Part shown: positions 28,479 to 35,782 of the stretch, one piece after another | Numbering within the stretch: position 1 is the first letter of the stretch | How the letters are laid out: the number at the start of each line of letters is the position of its first letter | Origin: Amycolatopsis pithecellobii | GTDB lineage: Bacteria > Actinomycetota > Actinomycetes > Mycobacteriales > Pseudonocardiaceae | Direction of reading: 5' to 3' | Length of the DNA stretch: 64,000 nucleotides | Assembly (NCBI RefSeq): GCF_009707865.1 | Contig: NZ_WMBA01000010.1 | Span: 1-64,000, forward strand | Position numbers and translations under genes: made by a program | The notes under the pieces: model-generated | Told to the model about the DNA's origin: nothing | What the model saw: only the letters and a program-made list of their open reading frames with translations | The model's database searches: none

Positions 28479-28925
28479 TCAGTTTCCTTCGGCACCAAGC
28501 CGGCGCAACAGACTGCGGTTGTCCGTGCGTACCCACTCCTCGATGAGGCGTCCCTCGTTGTCGAAACGGAAAATGTTAATCAGGTCGAACACGATGCGCT
28601 CCCCGTTGGGCGGCAGCGGACCGGCCGGTGACTGGGTGAACTCGCGGACGAACGTGCCTTCGATCCACGTCTGGCAGGCCAGCGTGTCGCCTTCGGCCAC
28701 CACGATGCCGCGCCGGATCGAACGGTTGTCGAAAGCGTCGCGCAGCGAACCGAAGTAAGCGGAGAGCCCGGCGTAGTCGGATTCGAAGCCGTCCGGCCCG
28801 TGGAAGCGGAACTTCTCCACATCGAAATACGTCGCCGCCTCGGCGAGGTCCTCTCCGGATACCTCCAGCTCACCGGCTCGGATCAGGCGCGCCACGAGTT
28901 GGTCCCGAGTGAATTGTGCTGTCAT
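28479..28925 (-). CDS. SnoaL-like / nuclear transport factor 2-fold protein
   Basis: 148-residue protein with the SnoaL/ester-cyclase pattern: a helical N-terminus (RDQLVARLIRAGELEV), FRFHGPDGFESDYAGLSAYF, then WIEGTFVREFTQSPAGPLPPNG, and IFRFDNEGRLIEEWVRTDNRSLLRRLG at the end. The fold forms a small cone-shaped pocket used by isomerases, cyclases and hydrolases; the reaction is unknown. ATG at 28925 begins the fold. It is divergent from a LysR regulator with an 86-bp gap, so it is probably that regulator's target. Confidence 0.82.
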   Translation of the reverse strand: MTAQFTRDQLVARLIRAGELEVSGEDLAEAATYFDVEKFRFHGPDGFESDYAGLSAYFGSLRDAFDNRSIRRGIVVAEGDTLACQTWIEGTFVREFTQSPAGPLPPNGERIVFDLINIFRFDNEGRLIEEWVRTDNRSLLRRLGAEGN

Positions 28926-29011
28926 ACGACCAGCCTGCCCTCGCTCAGCCATGCGGTCCAATGATGGTCCGGCACCACTTCCATGACGAGCACGCATGTA
29001 GCCTGCTCGCC

Positions 29012-29911
29012 ATGGCCGAGTTCACCCTGACCGGGCTCCGGGTCGTGCAGCAGGTCGCCGCAGCGGGTTCGTTCACCCGAGCCGCCGAGCTACTCGGCTA
29101 CACGCAATCGGCCATCTCACGCCAGGTCGCGGCGATGGAGACCGCGGCCGGAGCGCCGATCTTCGACCGCAGCCGGCGAGGCGTGGCGCTCACCCCGGCA
29201 GGCCAGGTGCTCGTCCGGCACGCGACCGAGATCCTCGCCGACCTGGCGGCGACCGAACTGGAGCTCGCCGGCCTGCGCGACCGGCTCGCGGGGCGCCTCA
29301 CGATCGGCGCCTATCCCACCGCCGCCATGGCACTGGTCCCGCGAGCGATGGCGCAGGTGATCTCCGGCCATCCCGGACTCGCCATCGTCCTGGCGGAAGC
29401 CTCGACACCCGCCCTCCTCCGCCGGCTACGGGCGGGCCGGCTGGACGTCGCGGTCATCGGCGTCGGCCATGGTCTGCCGGACTACGACCTGAGCGAACTC
29501 CGGCAGACCACAGTGCGGAAAGGTGATCTTCTGGTGATTGTCCCGGACGCACACCGCTTCGCGGAGCGCGTCACCGTAGCCGACCTTGCGCAGGAGCGTT
29601 GGATCGCGGGGGACGGCGCGACCGGGGAACCGCAGTTCGGCGCGTGGCCCACCCTGGCGGACCCCCACATCGCCCACACCGCGCGCAGTTGGCCGACACG
29701 CCTCGGTCTGGTCGCGGCCGGCCTTGGCATCACGGTGATGCCCAGCCTGGCCCGGCCAGTCCTGCCGGCAGGCGTGCGAGCCGTGGCCGTCACCGACGAC
29801 CACTGGCCCGGCCGCGCGACCGTCGCGGTGACCCGGCCGCGCCCCTCCGCGCAGGCACAGGCGATCGTGGCGGCCCTGCGTGATCAGGCCGCGGCTCTCG
29901 ACGACGCCTGA
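29012..29911 (+). CDS. LysR-family transcriptional regulator
   Basis: 299-residue regulator. The winged helix-turn-helix is at residues 3-62 (FTLTGLRVVQQVAAAGSFTR, then AAELLGYTQSAISRQVAAME); the periplasmic-binding-like effector domain starts near residue 90 (GRLTIGAYPTAAMALVPRAM) and includes TRLGLVAAGLGITVMPSLA. The ligand is unknown. ATG at 29012 starts the HTH. Divergent from the SnoaL-like gene, the standard LysR arrangement. Confidence 0.93.
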   Translation: MAEFTLTGLRVVQQVAAAGSFTRAAELLGYTQSAISRQVAAMETAAGAPIFDRSRRGVALTPAGQVLVRHATEILADLAATELELAGLRDRLAGRLTIGAYPTAAMALVPRAMAQVISGHPGLAIVLAEASTPALLRRLRAGRLDVAVIGVGHGLPDYDLSELRQTTVRKGDLLVIVPDAHRFAERVTVADLAQERWIAGDGATGEPQFGAWPTLADPHIAHTARSWPTRLGLVAAGLGITVMPSLARPVLPAGVRAVAVTDDHWPGRATVAVTRPRPSAQAQAIVAALRDQAAALDDA

Positions 29912-29924
29912 TTTCCCTTGTGCC

Positions 29925-30230
29925 TCAAGCGGATTGCGGCAGCAACTCGTTCAGCAGTCGCAACTCCGGCGCGGTGCGCGTCGGGGAGAACTCGATCACC
30001 TGGTGTGTCGCCAGGTGCTGAACGAAGAAGGGGTCCATGCACAGGATCGCGTTCAGTCTCGTCCGCGACATCGGCCGCGTGATGATCACCCCACCGGTGC
30101 GTGGATTCTGTCGGCCGGCCACCAGGAACTCCCCGGCCTGGATATGCCTTTCCACCCACTTGGCGTGATCCGGAAGCAGATAGTCGACTTCTTCGACGGG
30201 CGCTTTATAGGTCAGCAGCACAACGAACAT
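29925..30230 (-). CDS. YciI-like protein
   Basis: 101-residue protein of the YciI/YCII superfamily (small dimeric alpha/beta barrel). The start FVVLLTYKAPVEEVDYLLPD and the His in LPDHAKWVERH match the conserved Asp/His pair of the family. Most members have no proven reaction. ATG at 30230 is chosen because the fold begins there; it lacks a clear ribosome site. Lies 13 bp after the convergent LysR gene end and upstream of the divergent trp leader. Confidence 0.8.
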   Translation of the reverse strand: MFVVLLTYKAPVEEVDYLLPDHAKWVERHIQAGEFLVAGRQNPRTGGVIITRPMSRTRLNAILCMDPFFVQHLATHQVIEFSPTRTAPELRLLNELLPQSA

Positions 30231-30340
30231 GATTTGAAGGTAGACCCGTTTCGGCATACCGGCGGTCACAATCGCCGACTGGTCGATCACATCGGTTATG
30301 CACGGGTAAAGAAGGTTGTGCAGTGCGGTAAAGTGTTGCC

Positions 30341-30385
30341 ATGCACAGCTTTGCCGGACTGTGGTGGCCGCCACCGGGCGGCTGA
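30341..30385 (+). CDS. trp leader peptide of the trpS attenuator
   Basis: Fourteen-codon ORF encoding MHSFAGLWWPPPGG, with two adjacent Trp codons at 30362-30367. A TAAAGT at 30329-30334 could serve as a -10 box, which would make the transcript leaderless. The peptide senses Trp-tRNA supply: ribosome stalling at the Trp pair decides which downstream hairpin forms. Confidence 0.85.
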   Translation: MHSFAGLWWPPPGG

Positions 30386-30432
30386 TCGCTGTGCACTGAC
30401 ACACCCCCAGGCCGTCCCGAGTGGGCGGCCTT
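30367..30432 (+). promoter_or_regulatory. Transcription attenuator of trpS
   Basis: Strand 1 (30367-30372, GCCGCC) pairs with strand 2 (30377-30382, GGCGGC). Strand 3 (30409-30418, AGGCCGTCCC) pairs with strand 4 (30423-30432, GGGCGGCCTT), giving a GC-rich terminator hairpin followed by TTCCTTGT. Strand 2 with its preceding G repeats the first 7 nt of strand 4 (GGGCGGC at 30376-30382), so it can pair with strand 3 instead and prevent the terminator. A ribosome held on the Trp codons covers strand 1 and frees strand 2: low Trp-tRNA leads to readthrough. Confidence 0.85.
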
Positions 30433-30484
30433 CCTTGTGTGCCAAGGTCTCCCGCGCGGGCGCCGCGAACGACGAGGAACGCAC

Positions 30485-31441
30485 ATGAGACTCTCCGGGA
30501 TCACCCCGTCAGGCCACGTCCAGCTGGGCAACCACCTTGGCGCGATCGCCCGCTGGGCCGCCGAGGGCAGGCCCGAGGACCTGTATTTCGTCGCGGATCT
30601 GCACGCGATGACGACCCCGCACAATCCGCCCGCACTACGAAGCCGGGCGAGCGAGATGATCGCCATACTGATCGCCGCCGGAATTGCGCCGGAACGCGTT
30701 TTCGTCCAATCCGATCTTGCCCGGGAGCTCGGCGCGCTGACTTGGGTACTGGAATGCACGTGCAGTTATGGCGAGGCCGCCCGAATGATCCAGTTCAAGG
30801 AGAAGGCGAAATCCGGTGCGCGGCTGAGCCTGCTGACGTATCCGGTGCTGATGGCCGCGGACATCCTGTTACTGGGCGCGGACGAGGTACCGGTCGGCGA
30901 AGATCAGCGCCAGCACGTGGAATTGGCACGCGCGTTGGCGCGGCGGTTCAACTTGACCTACGGCGAGGTGTTCACGATCCCGCGTCCGGTGCTGCCATGG
31001 GCGGGCGCGCGCGTCCGTGATCTCGCGGAGCCGGCACGGAAGATGTCGAAGTCCAATCGCGACTCCGCGGGTGTGGTGTTCGTGCTCGACGAGCCGGACC
31101 TCATCCGCCGCAAGATCCGCCGCGCGGTGACGGACACCCATCCGGCGCCGGCGTATTCACCGGACGACCGGCCCGGAGTGTCGAACCTGCTGGAGATTCT
31201 CGGCGCCTGCACCGGAATGCCGCCACAGGAGGCGGCGACGGTGTACACGTCGTACGGCGCCTTGAAGGAGGCCGTCGCGGACGCGGTCATCGAGACGCTC
31301 CGGCCGATCCGCGAGCGCTCGCTGTCCCTGCTGGCGGACCCGGCGGAGCTGGAGCGGATCCGCAAGGCCGGCGCGATCCGTGCCCGCGAGCGCGGCGAAC
31401 ACCGCCTCAGCTCGGCCCTTCGGTTGATCGGGGCGGGCTGA
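30485..31441 (+). CDS. trpS: Tryptophanyl-tRNA synthetase, auxiliary type
   Basis: 318-residue class I synthetase charging tRNA-Trp. The HIGH-equivalent is PSGHVQLGNHLGAI near the start, the Trp-pocket region FVADLHAMTTPHN, and the KMSKS loop RKMSKSNRD near residue 185; the C-terminal helical anticodon domain is complete. ATG at 30485 follows GAGGAA. The attenuator upstream resembles the ribosome-mediated control known for the indolmycin-resistant second TrpRS of Streptomyces, so this is likely an inducible auxiliary copy, possibly antibiotic-resistant; the housekeeping copy would lie elsewhere. Confidence 0.93.
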   Translation: MRLSGITPSGHVQLGNHLGAIARWAAEGRPEDLYFVADLHAMTTPHNPPALRSRASEMIAILIAAGIAPERVFVQSDLARELGALTWVLECTCSYGEAARMIQFKEKAKSGARLSLLTYPVLMAADILLLGADEVPVGEDQRQHVELARALARRFNLTYGEVFTIPRPVLPWAGARVRDLAEPARKMSKSNRDSAGVVFVLDEPDLIRRKIRRAVTDTHPAPAYSPDDRPGVSNLLEILGACTGMPPQEAATVYTSYGALKEAVADAVIETLRPIRERSLSLLADPAELERIRKAGAIRARERGEHRLSSALRLIGAG

Positions 31442-31880
31442 GGGCGGTCAACGGGATGCCCGCCGCGGAGGCCGCTCGACGCTGCTGCTGATCGAACGAG
31501 CCGAGAACGACCTCCGTGCCGGGCCCTTCCTCGAGCAACTGGGCAGCCACGGCGAGGTAGCAAGCGTCGGCGCCGCGCAGTGGGCCGTGATCCCGGATGA
31601 GCCGGCTCGCAAGGTGGGCCACCTCCCGGTCGATGGTGTGCAGCACGAACCCGTCGAGCATGTTCGCCCAGGTCGTGGAGGCGAGCTTGTGCCGATGCCT
31701 CCCGAATACCTTGGGGTCCCTGCGCTGACGCACCGCAAGTACGGCCTCGACCTCGACCTCGACGATGCTCGGCGCACACCAGATCGCCGACTCCTCGTTC
31801 CACCAGCTCAGCGCGATGTCGGTGCCTTCTTCCTCCAACAGCACCTTTGTCGCGAATGAGGCATCAGCGACAAGGATCAC
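31407..31880 (-). CDS. PIN-domain toxin of a Phd/PIN module
   Basis: 157-residue PIN-fold protein. The N-terminal ILVADASFATKVLLEEE has the first catalytic Asp, the middle has SIVEVEVEAVLAVRQ (Glu), and the late acidic cluster is LRGADACYLAVAAQL, all expected of an active ribonuclease. The start overlaps the antitoxin stop (ATGA); the last 35 bp overlap the end of trpS on the other strand. Confidence 0.87.
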   Translation of the reverse strand: MILVADASFATKVLLEEEGTDIALSWWNEESAIWCAPSIVEVEVEAVLAVRQRRDPKVFGRHRHKLASTTWANMLDGFVLHTIDREVAHLASRLIRDHGPLRGADACYLAVAAQLLEEGPGTEVVLGSFDQQQRRAASAAGIPLTALSPPRSTEGPS

Positions 31881-32137
31881 CGGCGGTTGCCCGCGATGAT
31901 CTCCGTCGAGTCGCCGCCGCCGGCATCGATCGGCTCAACGGGAATGCGGCGAGCCTTCGGCATGATGACGCGGCCTTGCTTTTCCAAGCGATGAAGAATC
32001 GCCTCGTCTGTCACGGGCACGATCTTCACGTAGGGCTTGCCGTCCTTCGTGATGATGGTCGGTTCACCAGTGCGCACGACCTCGTCGTGAATGGCCGCCA
32101 TTTCCTGGCGGTATTCCTTCGTGCCGTGCGTAGTCAT
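31877..32137 (-). CDS. Phd/YefM-family antitoxin
   Basis: 86-residue antitoxin. The pattern GTKEYRQEMAAIHDEVVRTGEPTIITKDGKPYVKIVPV is the Phd/YefM DNA-binding and dimer domain; the tail RIPVEPIDAGGG is the toxin-binding part. ATG at 32137 follows AGGAGG at 6 nt. It is the first gene of the pair and probably represses its own promoter, where two GTGTAC elements lie. Confidence 0.87.
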   Translation of the reverse strand: MTTHGTKEYRQEMAAIHDEVVRTGEPTIITKDGKPYVKIVPVTDEAILHRLEKQGRVIMPKARRIPVEPIDAGGGDSTEIIAGNRR

Positions 32138-32154
32138 CGCCAGCCTCCTGAGTG

Positions 32155-32184
32155 GTGTACCCTCGCAAGGTTCTAGTGTACACT
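32155..32184. promoter_or_regulatory. Candidate Phd operator
   Basis: GTGTAC occurs at 32155-32160 and at 32176-32181, exactly 21 bp apart; the second lies in the perfect 10-bp palindrome AGTGTACACT (32175-32184). The pair sits 18-47 bp before the antitoxin ATG. Role inferred from position. Confidence 0.45.
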
Positions 32185-32574
32185 CGACAGGAGACCCCGC
32201 AGGGCCGGCAGCAGCTCCAGATCCGCGGGCAGCCACGGCAGCCGGTCCAATGCGGACGCCGTGACCCACCGAAGTCCCTTGTGTTCCAAGGCTTTCGGCT
32301 TCGCGGCCGGATCGGCCAGCGACGCCGCGTACACCCGGAGCACGAGATGCGCCCGCAGCGCGACGTCACCACCGACGCGGGCGCCGACGAGCACCTCGAC
32401 GCCCAGTTCCTCGACGCATTCCCGGCGCAACGCCTCGGGTTCGGTCTCCCCGGGCTCGACGCGCCCGCCGGGAAGTTCCCACCGCCCCGCCACCTCGGGC
32501 GGGTACGCCCGCTGCTGCACGAGCAACGCATCGCCCCGCACTATGGCTGCCCCGACGACCACTCGCGCCTTCAC
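32173..32574 (-). CDS. NUDIX (deoxy)nucleotide pyrophosphohydrolase, MutT-like
   Basis: 133-residue NUDIX hydrolase. The catalytic box GGRVEPGETEPEALRRECVE continuing EELGVEV is intact, including the REVxEE metal-binding glutamates. ARVVVGAAIVRGDALLVQQR at the start and the 5-methyl-dCTP/8-oxo-dGTP MutT-like length suggest cleansing of oxidised nucleotides, but the substrate is not decidable. Its ATG overlaps the stop of the histidine kinase gene, so it is the third gene of that operon. Confidence 0.88.
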   Translation of the reverse strand: MKARVVVGAAIVRGDALLVQQRAYPPEVAGRWELPGGRVEPGETEPEALRRECVEELGVEVLVGARVGGDVALRAHLVLRVYAASLADPAAKPKALEHKGLRWVTASALDRLPWLPADLELLPALRGLLSSVH

Positions 32575-33887
32575 GAAGCGGAGACGTTACCGGCCCGCCG
32601 CCAGGTCACCTGGAAGCGGGCACCGCCCTCCGGCGACTCGCTCACGGTGACCCGGCCACCCCGCCGCCGGACCGCCTCGGCGACCATCGCGAGCCCGAGG
32701 CCGCTGCCACCCGAAGTGCGGGATCGGTCGTCGGCGATCCGGTAGAACCGGTCGAAGACGCGGTCGCGGTGTTCCGGCGGCACCCCCGGTCCGTCGTCGT
32801 CGACGACCACGCGCACTGTCGCCCGCCCGGCCAGCACGGACACCACGATCTGCGACCGCGCGTACCGGCATGCGTTGCGCAGCAAGTTGTTCAGCACGAG
32901 TTCGACTTCCGGGTGAGCCGCGTGCGCCCACGCCGAGCCGACCACACCGTTGACCCTGGCCGCCACCGAACCGGGCGGCATCCGCTTGACGGCCGCGCGT
33001 GCTTCGGTCACCAGCTCGACCGGTTCCGCCGGCGGCACCTCCCCCGCGTCGGACCGCGCCAGCGACAGCAATTGGTCCAGCAGCGCCGAAAGCCGTTCCG
33101 CCTCTTCGAGGACGTCGGCCAGGGTTTCCTGTGCCAGTTCGGGATCCGGGTTCGCGACGGCGACCTCGGCCTGCACCCGGATCGACGCGACCGGTGAGCG
33201 CAGCTCGTGCGCCGCGTCGCCGGTGAACCGCCGCAGCCGCTGACTCACTTCCTCTTGCCGCGCAAGCAAAGCGTTGAAGTCGGCAGCCAGCGCGCGCAGC
33301 TCGTCGTGCGCCTCGGGAACGGCCAGCCGCTCACCGGGCGGCAGTGCCCGCAACGACCGGCGCATCCGCTCGACGGGCCGCAGCGCCGTCCGCACGATGA
33401 GCCAGGTCGCCACCGCGGCTAGCACCACGCCGATCAACGCCGCCCACAGCAGCCACCTCGAACCGAACTGCACCGCCGAGTTCAGCCCCACCAGCCCGGT
33501 GCCCGCCGCGACCAGCCGCAGCGAGCCGTCCGGGGCGGTCACCACGGCACCACGCCAGAACATCGTTCCATTGTGGACAGACGTGCCGGATTCGAGCGCA
33601 CGGATCGCGCCCGCGCCGAGGTCCCGCACCGGCGGGCCGCCGTCCACCGGACCGCCGGCGGTGTCCAGCACGCGCAGGATCACCCCGTCCACGGGTGCGG
33701 GCGGGCGGCCCGCCGAGACCGCGGCGGACGCGGGCGCGAGTGCCTCACCGAGTTCGTGGTCGACCGAGGACAACCGCAGCGGACCCAGCCCGCGCCCGGC
33801 GAGCACCGCGAGTCCGACCAGTACCGCCGCGGTGACGATCGCGGCGGGCACGGTGATGCGGAGCCACATCGGCCAGCGTGAGATCAC
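32571..33887 (-). CDS. Two-component sensor histidine kinase
   Basis: 438-residue membrane kinase. One helix near the N-terminus (ITVPAAIVTAAVLVGLAVLA), an extracytoplasmic sensor of about 110 residues, a second helix (LLWAALIGVVLAAVATWLIV), a HAMP linker (RPVERMRRSLRALPPGE), the phospho-acceptor His in DAAHELRSPVASIRVQ, and HATPase N, G1 and G2 boxes (LVLNNLLRNACRYA, DDDGPGVPPEHRDRVFDRFY, GSGLGLAMV). The GTG at 33887 overlaps the response-regulator stop. Signal unknown. Confidence 0.94.
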   Translation of the reverse strand: MISRWPMWLRITVPAAIVTAAVLVGLAVLAGRGLGPLRLSSVDHELGEALAPASAAVSAGRPPAPVDGVILRVLDTAGGPVDGGPPVRDLGAGAIRALESGTSVHNGTMFWRGAVVTAPDGSLRLVAAGTGLVGLNSAVQFGSRWLLWAALIGVVLAAVATWLIVRTALRPVERMRRSLRALPPGERLAVPEAHDELRALAADFNALLARQEEVSQRLRRFTGDAAHELRSPVASIRVQAEVAVANPDPELAQETLADVLEEAERLSALLDQLLSLARSDAGEVPPAEPVELVTEARAAVKRMPPGSVAARVNGVVGSAWAHAAHPEVELVLNNLLRNACRYARSQIVVSVLAGRATVRVVVDDDGPGVPPEHRDRVFDRFYRIADDRSRTSGGSGLGLAMVAEAVRRRGGRVTVSESPEGGARFQVTWRRAGNVSAS

Positions 33888-34588
33888 CCCGGGAGAACCT
33901 CGTCGAGCTGCGCGTCGGACGCGAGATAGCCATGCCCGCGCACGGTCCGCACGAGCGAACCGGCACCGACCGCGTCGAGCTTGCGCCGGACATACCCGAC
34001 GTAAACCTCCACGACATTGCGGGTGGCCGCCTGCTCGTCCCCCCACACCGCCCGCAGCAGCTCGTCCTTCGTGACGACCGAACCTGCCCGGCTGACCAGC
34101 ACTTCCAGCACCCCGAACTCACGCGGACTCAGCGCCACCGGACCGTCGTGCCAGCGCACCTCGCGGGCCGCCCTGTCCACCACGAGCCCGCCCAGCCGCA
34201 ATGGCCCCCGCGTCGTTTCGCCCTGGGCGCGCCGCAAAACCGCACGCACCTGTGCGACGAGCACGACGAACGAGAACGGCTTGACGAGGTACCCGTCCGC
34301 GCCGAGATCCAGTCCGTCGGCCTGATCCACCTCGCCGTCCTTCGCCGAAATCATCAGCACCGGGGTCTGAATGCGCTCGGCGCGCAGCTGCTGCAACACC
34401 CGGTAACCGGAGAGACCGGGCAGCATGATGTCCAGCAGCAGCACGTCGAACGACCCGGTCTGCGCCAGCCGAAGGCCGGCCGGGCCGTCGGCGGCGGTCA
34501 TCACGTCCATCCCCTCCGCACGGAGACCGCGGTGCAGTGCTTTGCGCACGCCCGGCTCGTCGTCCACCACCAGTACCCGAGGCTTCAC
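33884..34588 (-). CDS. OmpR-family response regulator
   Basis: 234-residue regulator with a receiver domain (acidic pocket VVDDE, phospho-Asp in LLLDIMLPGLSG, Lys in YLVKPF) and an OmpR/PhoB winged helix (SPREFGVLEVLVSRAGSVVT, then NVVEVYVGYVRRKL and VRTVRGHGYL). Receives phosphate from the kinase encoded just downstream. The divergent 144-bp region to the LolA-like gene contains two pairs of TCTCAG direct repeats at 11-bp pitch, a likely binding site. Confidence 0.95.
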   Translation of the reverse strand: MKPRVLVVDDEPGVRKALHRGLRAEGMDVMTAADGPAGLRLAQTGSFDVLLLDIMLPGLSGYRVLQQLRAERIQTPVLMISAKDGEVDQADGLDLGADGYLVKPFSFVVLVAQVRAVLRRAQGETTRGPLRLGGLVVDRAAREVRWHDGPVALSPREFGVLEVLVSRAGSVVTKDELLRAVWGDEQAATRNVVEVYVGYVRRKLDAVGAGSLVRTVRGHGYLASDAQLDEVLPG

Positions 34589-34628
34589 GTTGCCCAGAAT
34601 GCACGGTTTTCGCTGGCCGCGCGCCTGT

Positions 34629-34664
34629 TCTCAGCGGTCTCTCAGCGTCTCAGGGCCATCTCAG
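34629..34664. promoter_or_regulatory. Tandem direct repeats, likely response-regulator site
   Basis: TCTCAG occurs at 34629, 34640, 34648 and 34659, forming two units TCTCAG-N5-TCTCAG. The 11-bp pitch is that of OmpR/PhoB-type regulators binding head to tail. The site lies between the regulator gene and the LolA-like/ABC exporter operon and could control both. Confidence 0.6.
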
Positions 34665-34732
34665 GCCGGCCAGAGGAGCGTTCTCGGCGGGGAACGAGCA
34701 CACTGGTGCTCGCCGACACAGGGAGTATTTCG

Positions 34733-35782
34733 ATGCAACCGAAGACGAAAGCGCTCACGGCGGCGGTCACGGGCTCAGCGGTGGGGATCGCGGGCCTGGC
34801 GTGGCTGGCGATGCCGGCGAGCGCGGGGGAAGCACCGCAGCTGCCGTCGATCAGCGCCGAGGAGCTCGTGCAGTCGGTGCTGACCACCAAGACGCCCGCA
34901 CTCGACGGCACCGTGGCCGTGAACAACAACCTGGGGCTGCCGGTCACCTCGCTGCCGGGCGGGATCAACCTGAACATCGACGCTGCGCACGTCTACAACG
35001 ACGGCAACGGCAACAGCAAGCTGACCATCCAGCAGGGCAACGCCGACACCACGGTGGTGCACAACGGAACCACCGTGTGGACCTACAGCTCGAAGGACAA
35101 CACCGCGAACAAGTCCACGCTGCAGCCGCAAGCGCGGCAGCCCGAGGGTGTGCCGAGCGACCCGGCCGCCGCGGCGACCCAGCTGGTGGCGAAGGTCCGC
35201 GAGACCAGCACGGTGAGCGTCGACGGGACCGCACGGGTCGCGGGCCGTGCCGCCTACGAGCTGGTGCTGACGCCGAAGCCGACCGAGCACACGGTGCTGC
35301 GTGAGGTCCGGATCGCGGTCGACGCCGAGAAGCGTGTTCCGCTGCGGCTGGCGGTGATGACCTACGGCACGGCCGACCCCGCGCTGCAGGTCGCGTTCAG
35401 CGACATCGAGTTCACCTCGCAGCCGGCGAGCGAGTTCCAGTTCACCCCGCCGCAGGGGGCGAAGGTCACCGAGAAGCAGGCCGGACCGCAGCAGCAACGT
35501 CCCGAGAACACCGGTGACGTCAAGGTGGTCGGGGACGGCTGGGACTCAGTCGTCACCGGCACGGTCCCGTCCGACGCGCTCGCCCCCAAGCAGGGCCAGC
35601 AGGGTCGCAACGTAGACCCGAAGGCTCTGCTGAGCCAGTTCGGCAAGCCGGTCACCGGGCCGTACGGCAGCGGCTACCTGATCACCACCAAGGCCGGCAG
35701 CGCGCTGATCACCAACGACGGCCGGTTCGCCGCCGGCGCCGTCACCGAGCAGGTGCTGGCCGACGCGCTGGGCGCGAAGTGA
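34733..35782 (+). CDS. Secreted LolA/RseB-like protein
   Basis: 349-residue exported protein. The signal peptide has a basic start (MQPKTK), a hydrophobic core (GSAVGIAGLAWLAM) and a cleavage site near ASAGEA. The body has the LolA-like beta sheet: DGTVAVNNNLGLPVTSLPGG, AHVYNDGNGNSKLTIQQGN, VHNGTTVWTYSS and VAGRAAYELVLTPKP. Such folds bind lipids or sense envelope state. ATG at 34733 follows GGGAG. The stop overlaps the ABC ATPase start (GTGA), so the three genes form one operon, probably controlled by the adjacent two-component system. Confidence 0.88.
   Translation: MQPKTKALTAAVTGSAVGIAGLAWLAMPASAGEAPQLPSISAEELVQSVLTTKTPALDGTVAVNNNLGLPVTSLPGGINLNIDAAHVYNDGNGNSKLTIQQGNADTTVVHNGTTVWTYSSKDNTANKSTLQPQARQPEGVPSDPAAAATQLVAKVRETSTVSVDGTARVAGRAAYELVLTPKPTEHTVLREVRIAVDAEKRVPLRLAVMTYGTADPALQVAFSDIEFTSQPASEFQFTPPQGAKVTEKQAGPQQQRPENTGDVKVVGDGWDSVVTGTVPSDALAPKQGQQGRNVDPKALLSQFGKPVTGPYGSGYLITTKAGSALITNDGRFAAGAVTEQVLADALGAK

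Noticed and set aside
30341-30485. T-box riboswitch upstream of trpS
   Set aside because: No T-box consensus or specifier-loop layout; a Trp-Trp leader peptide with mutually exclusive hairpins explains the region.
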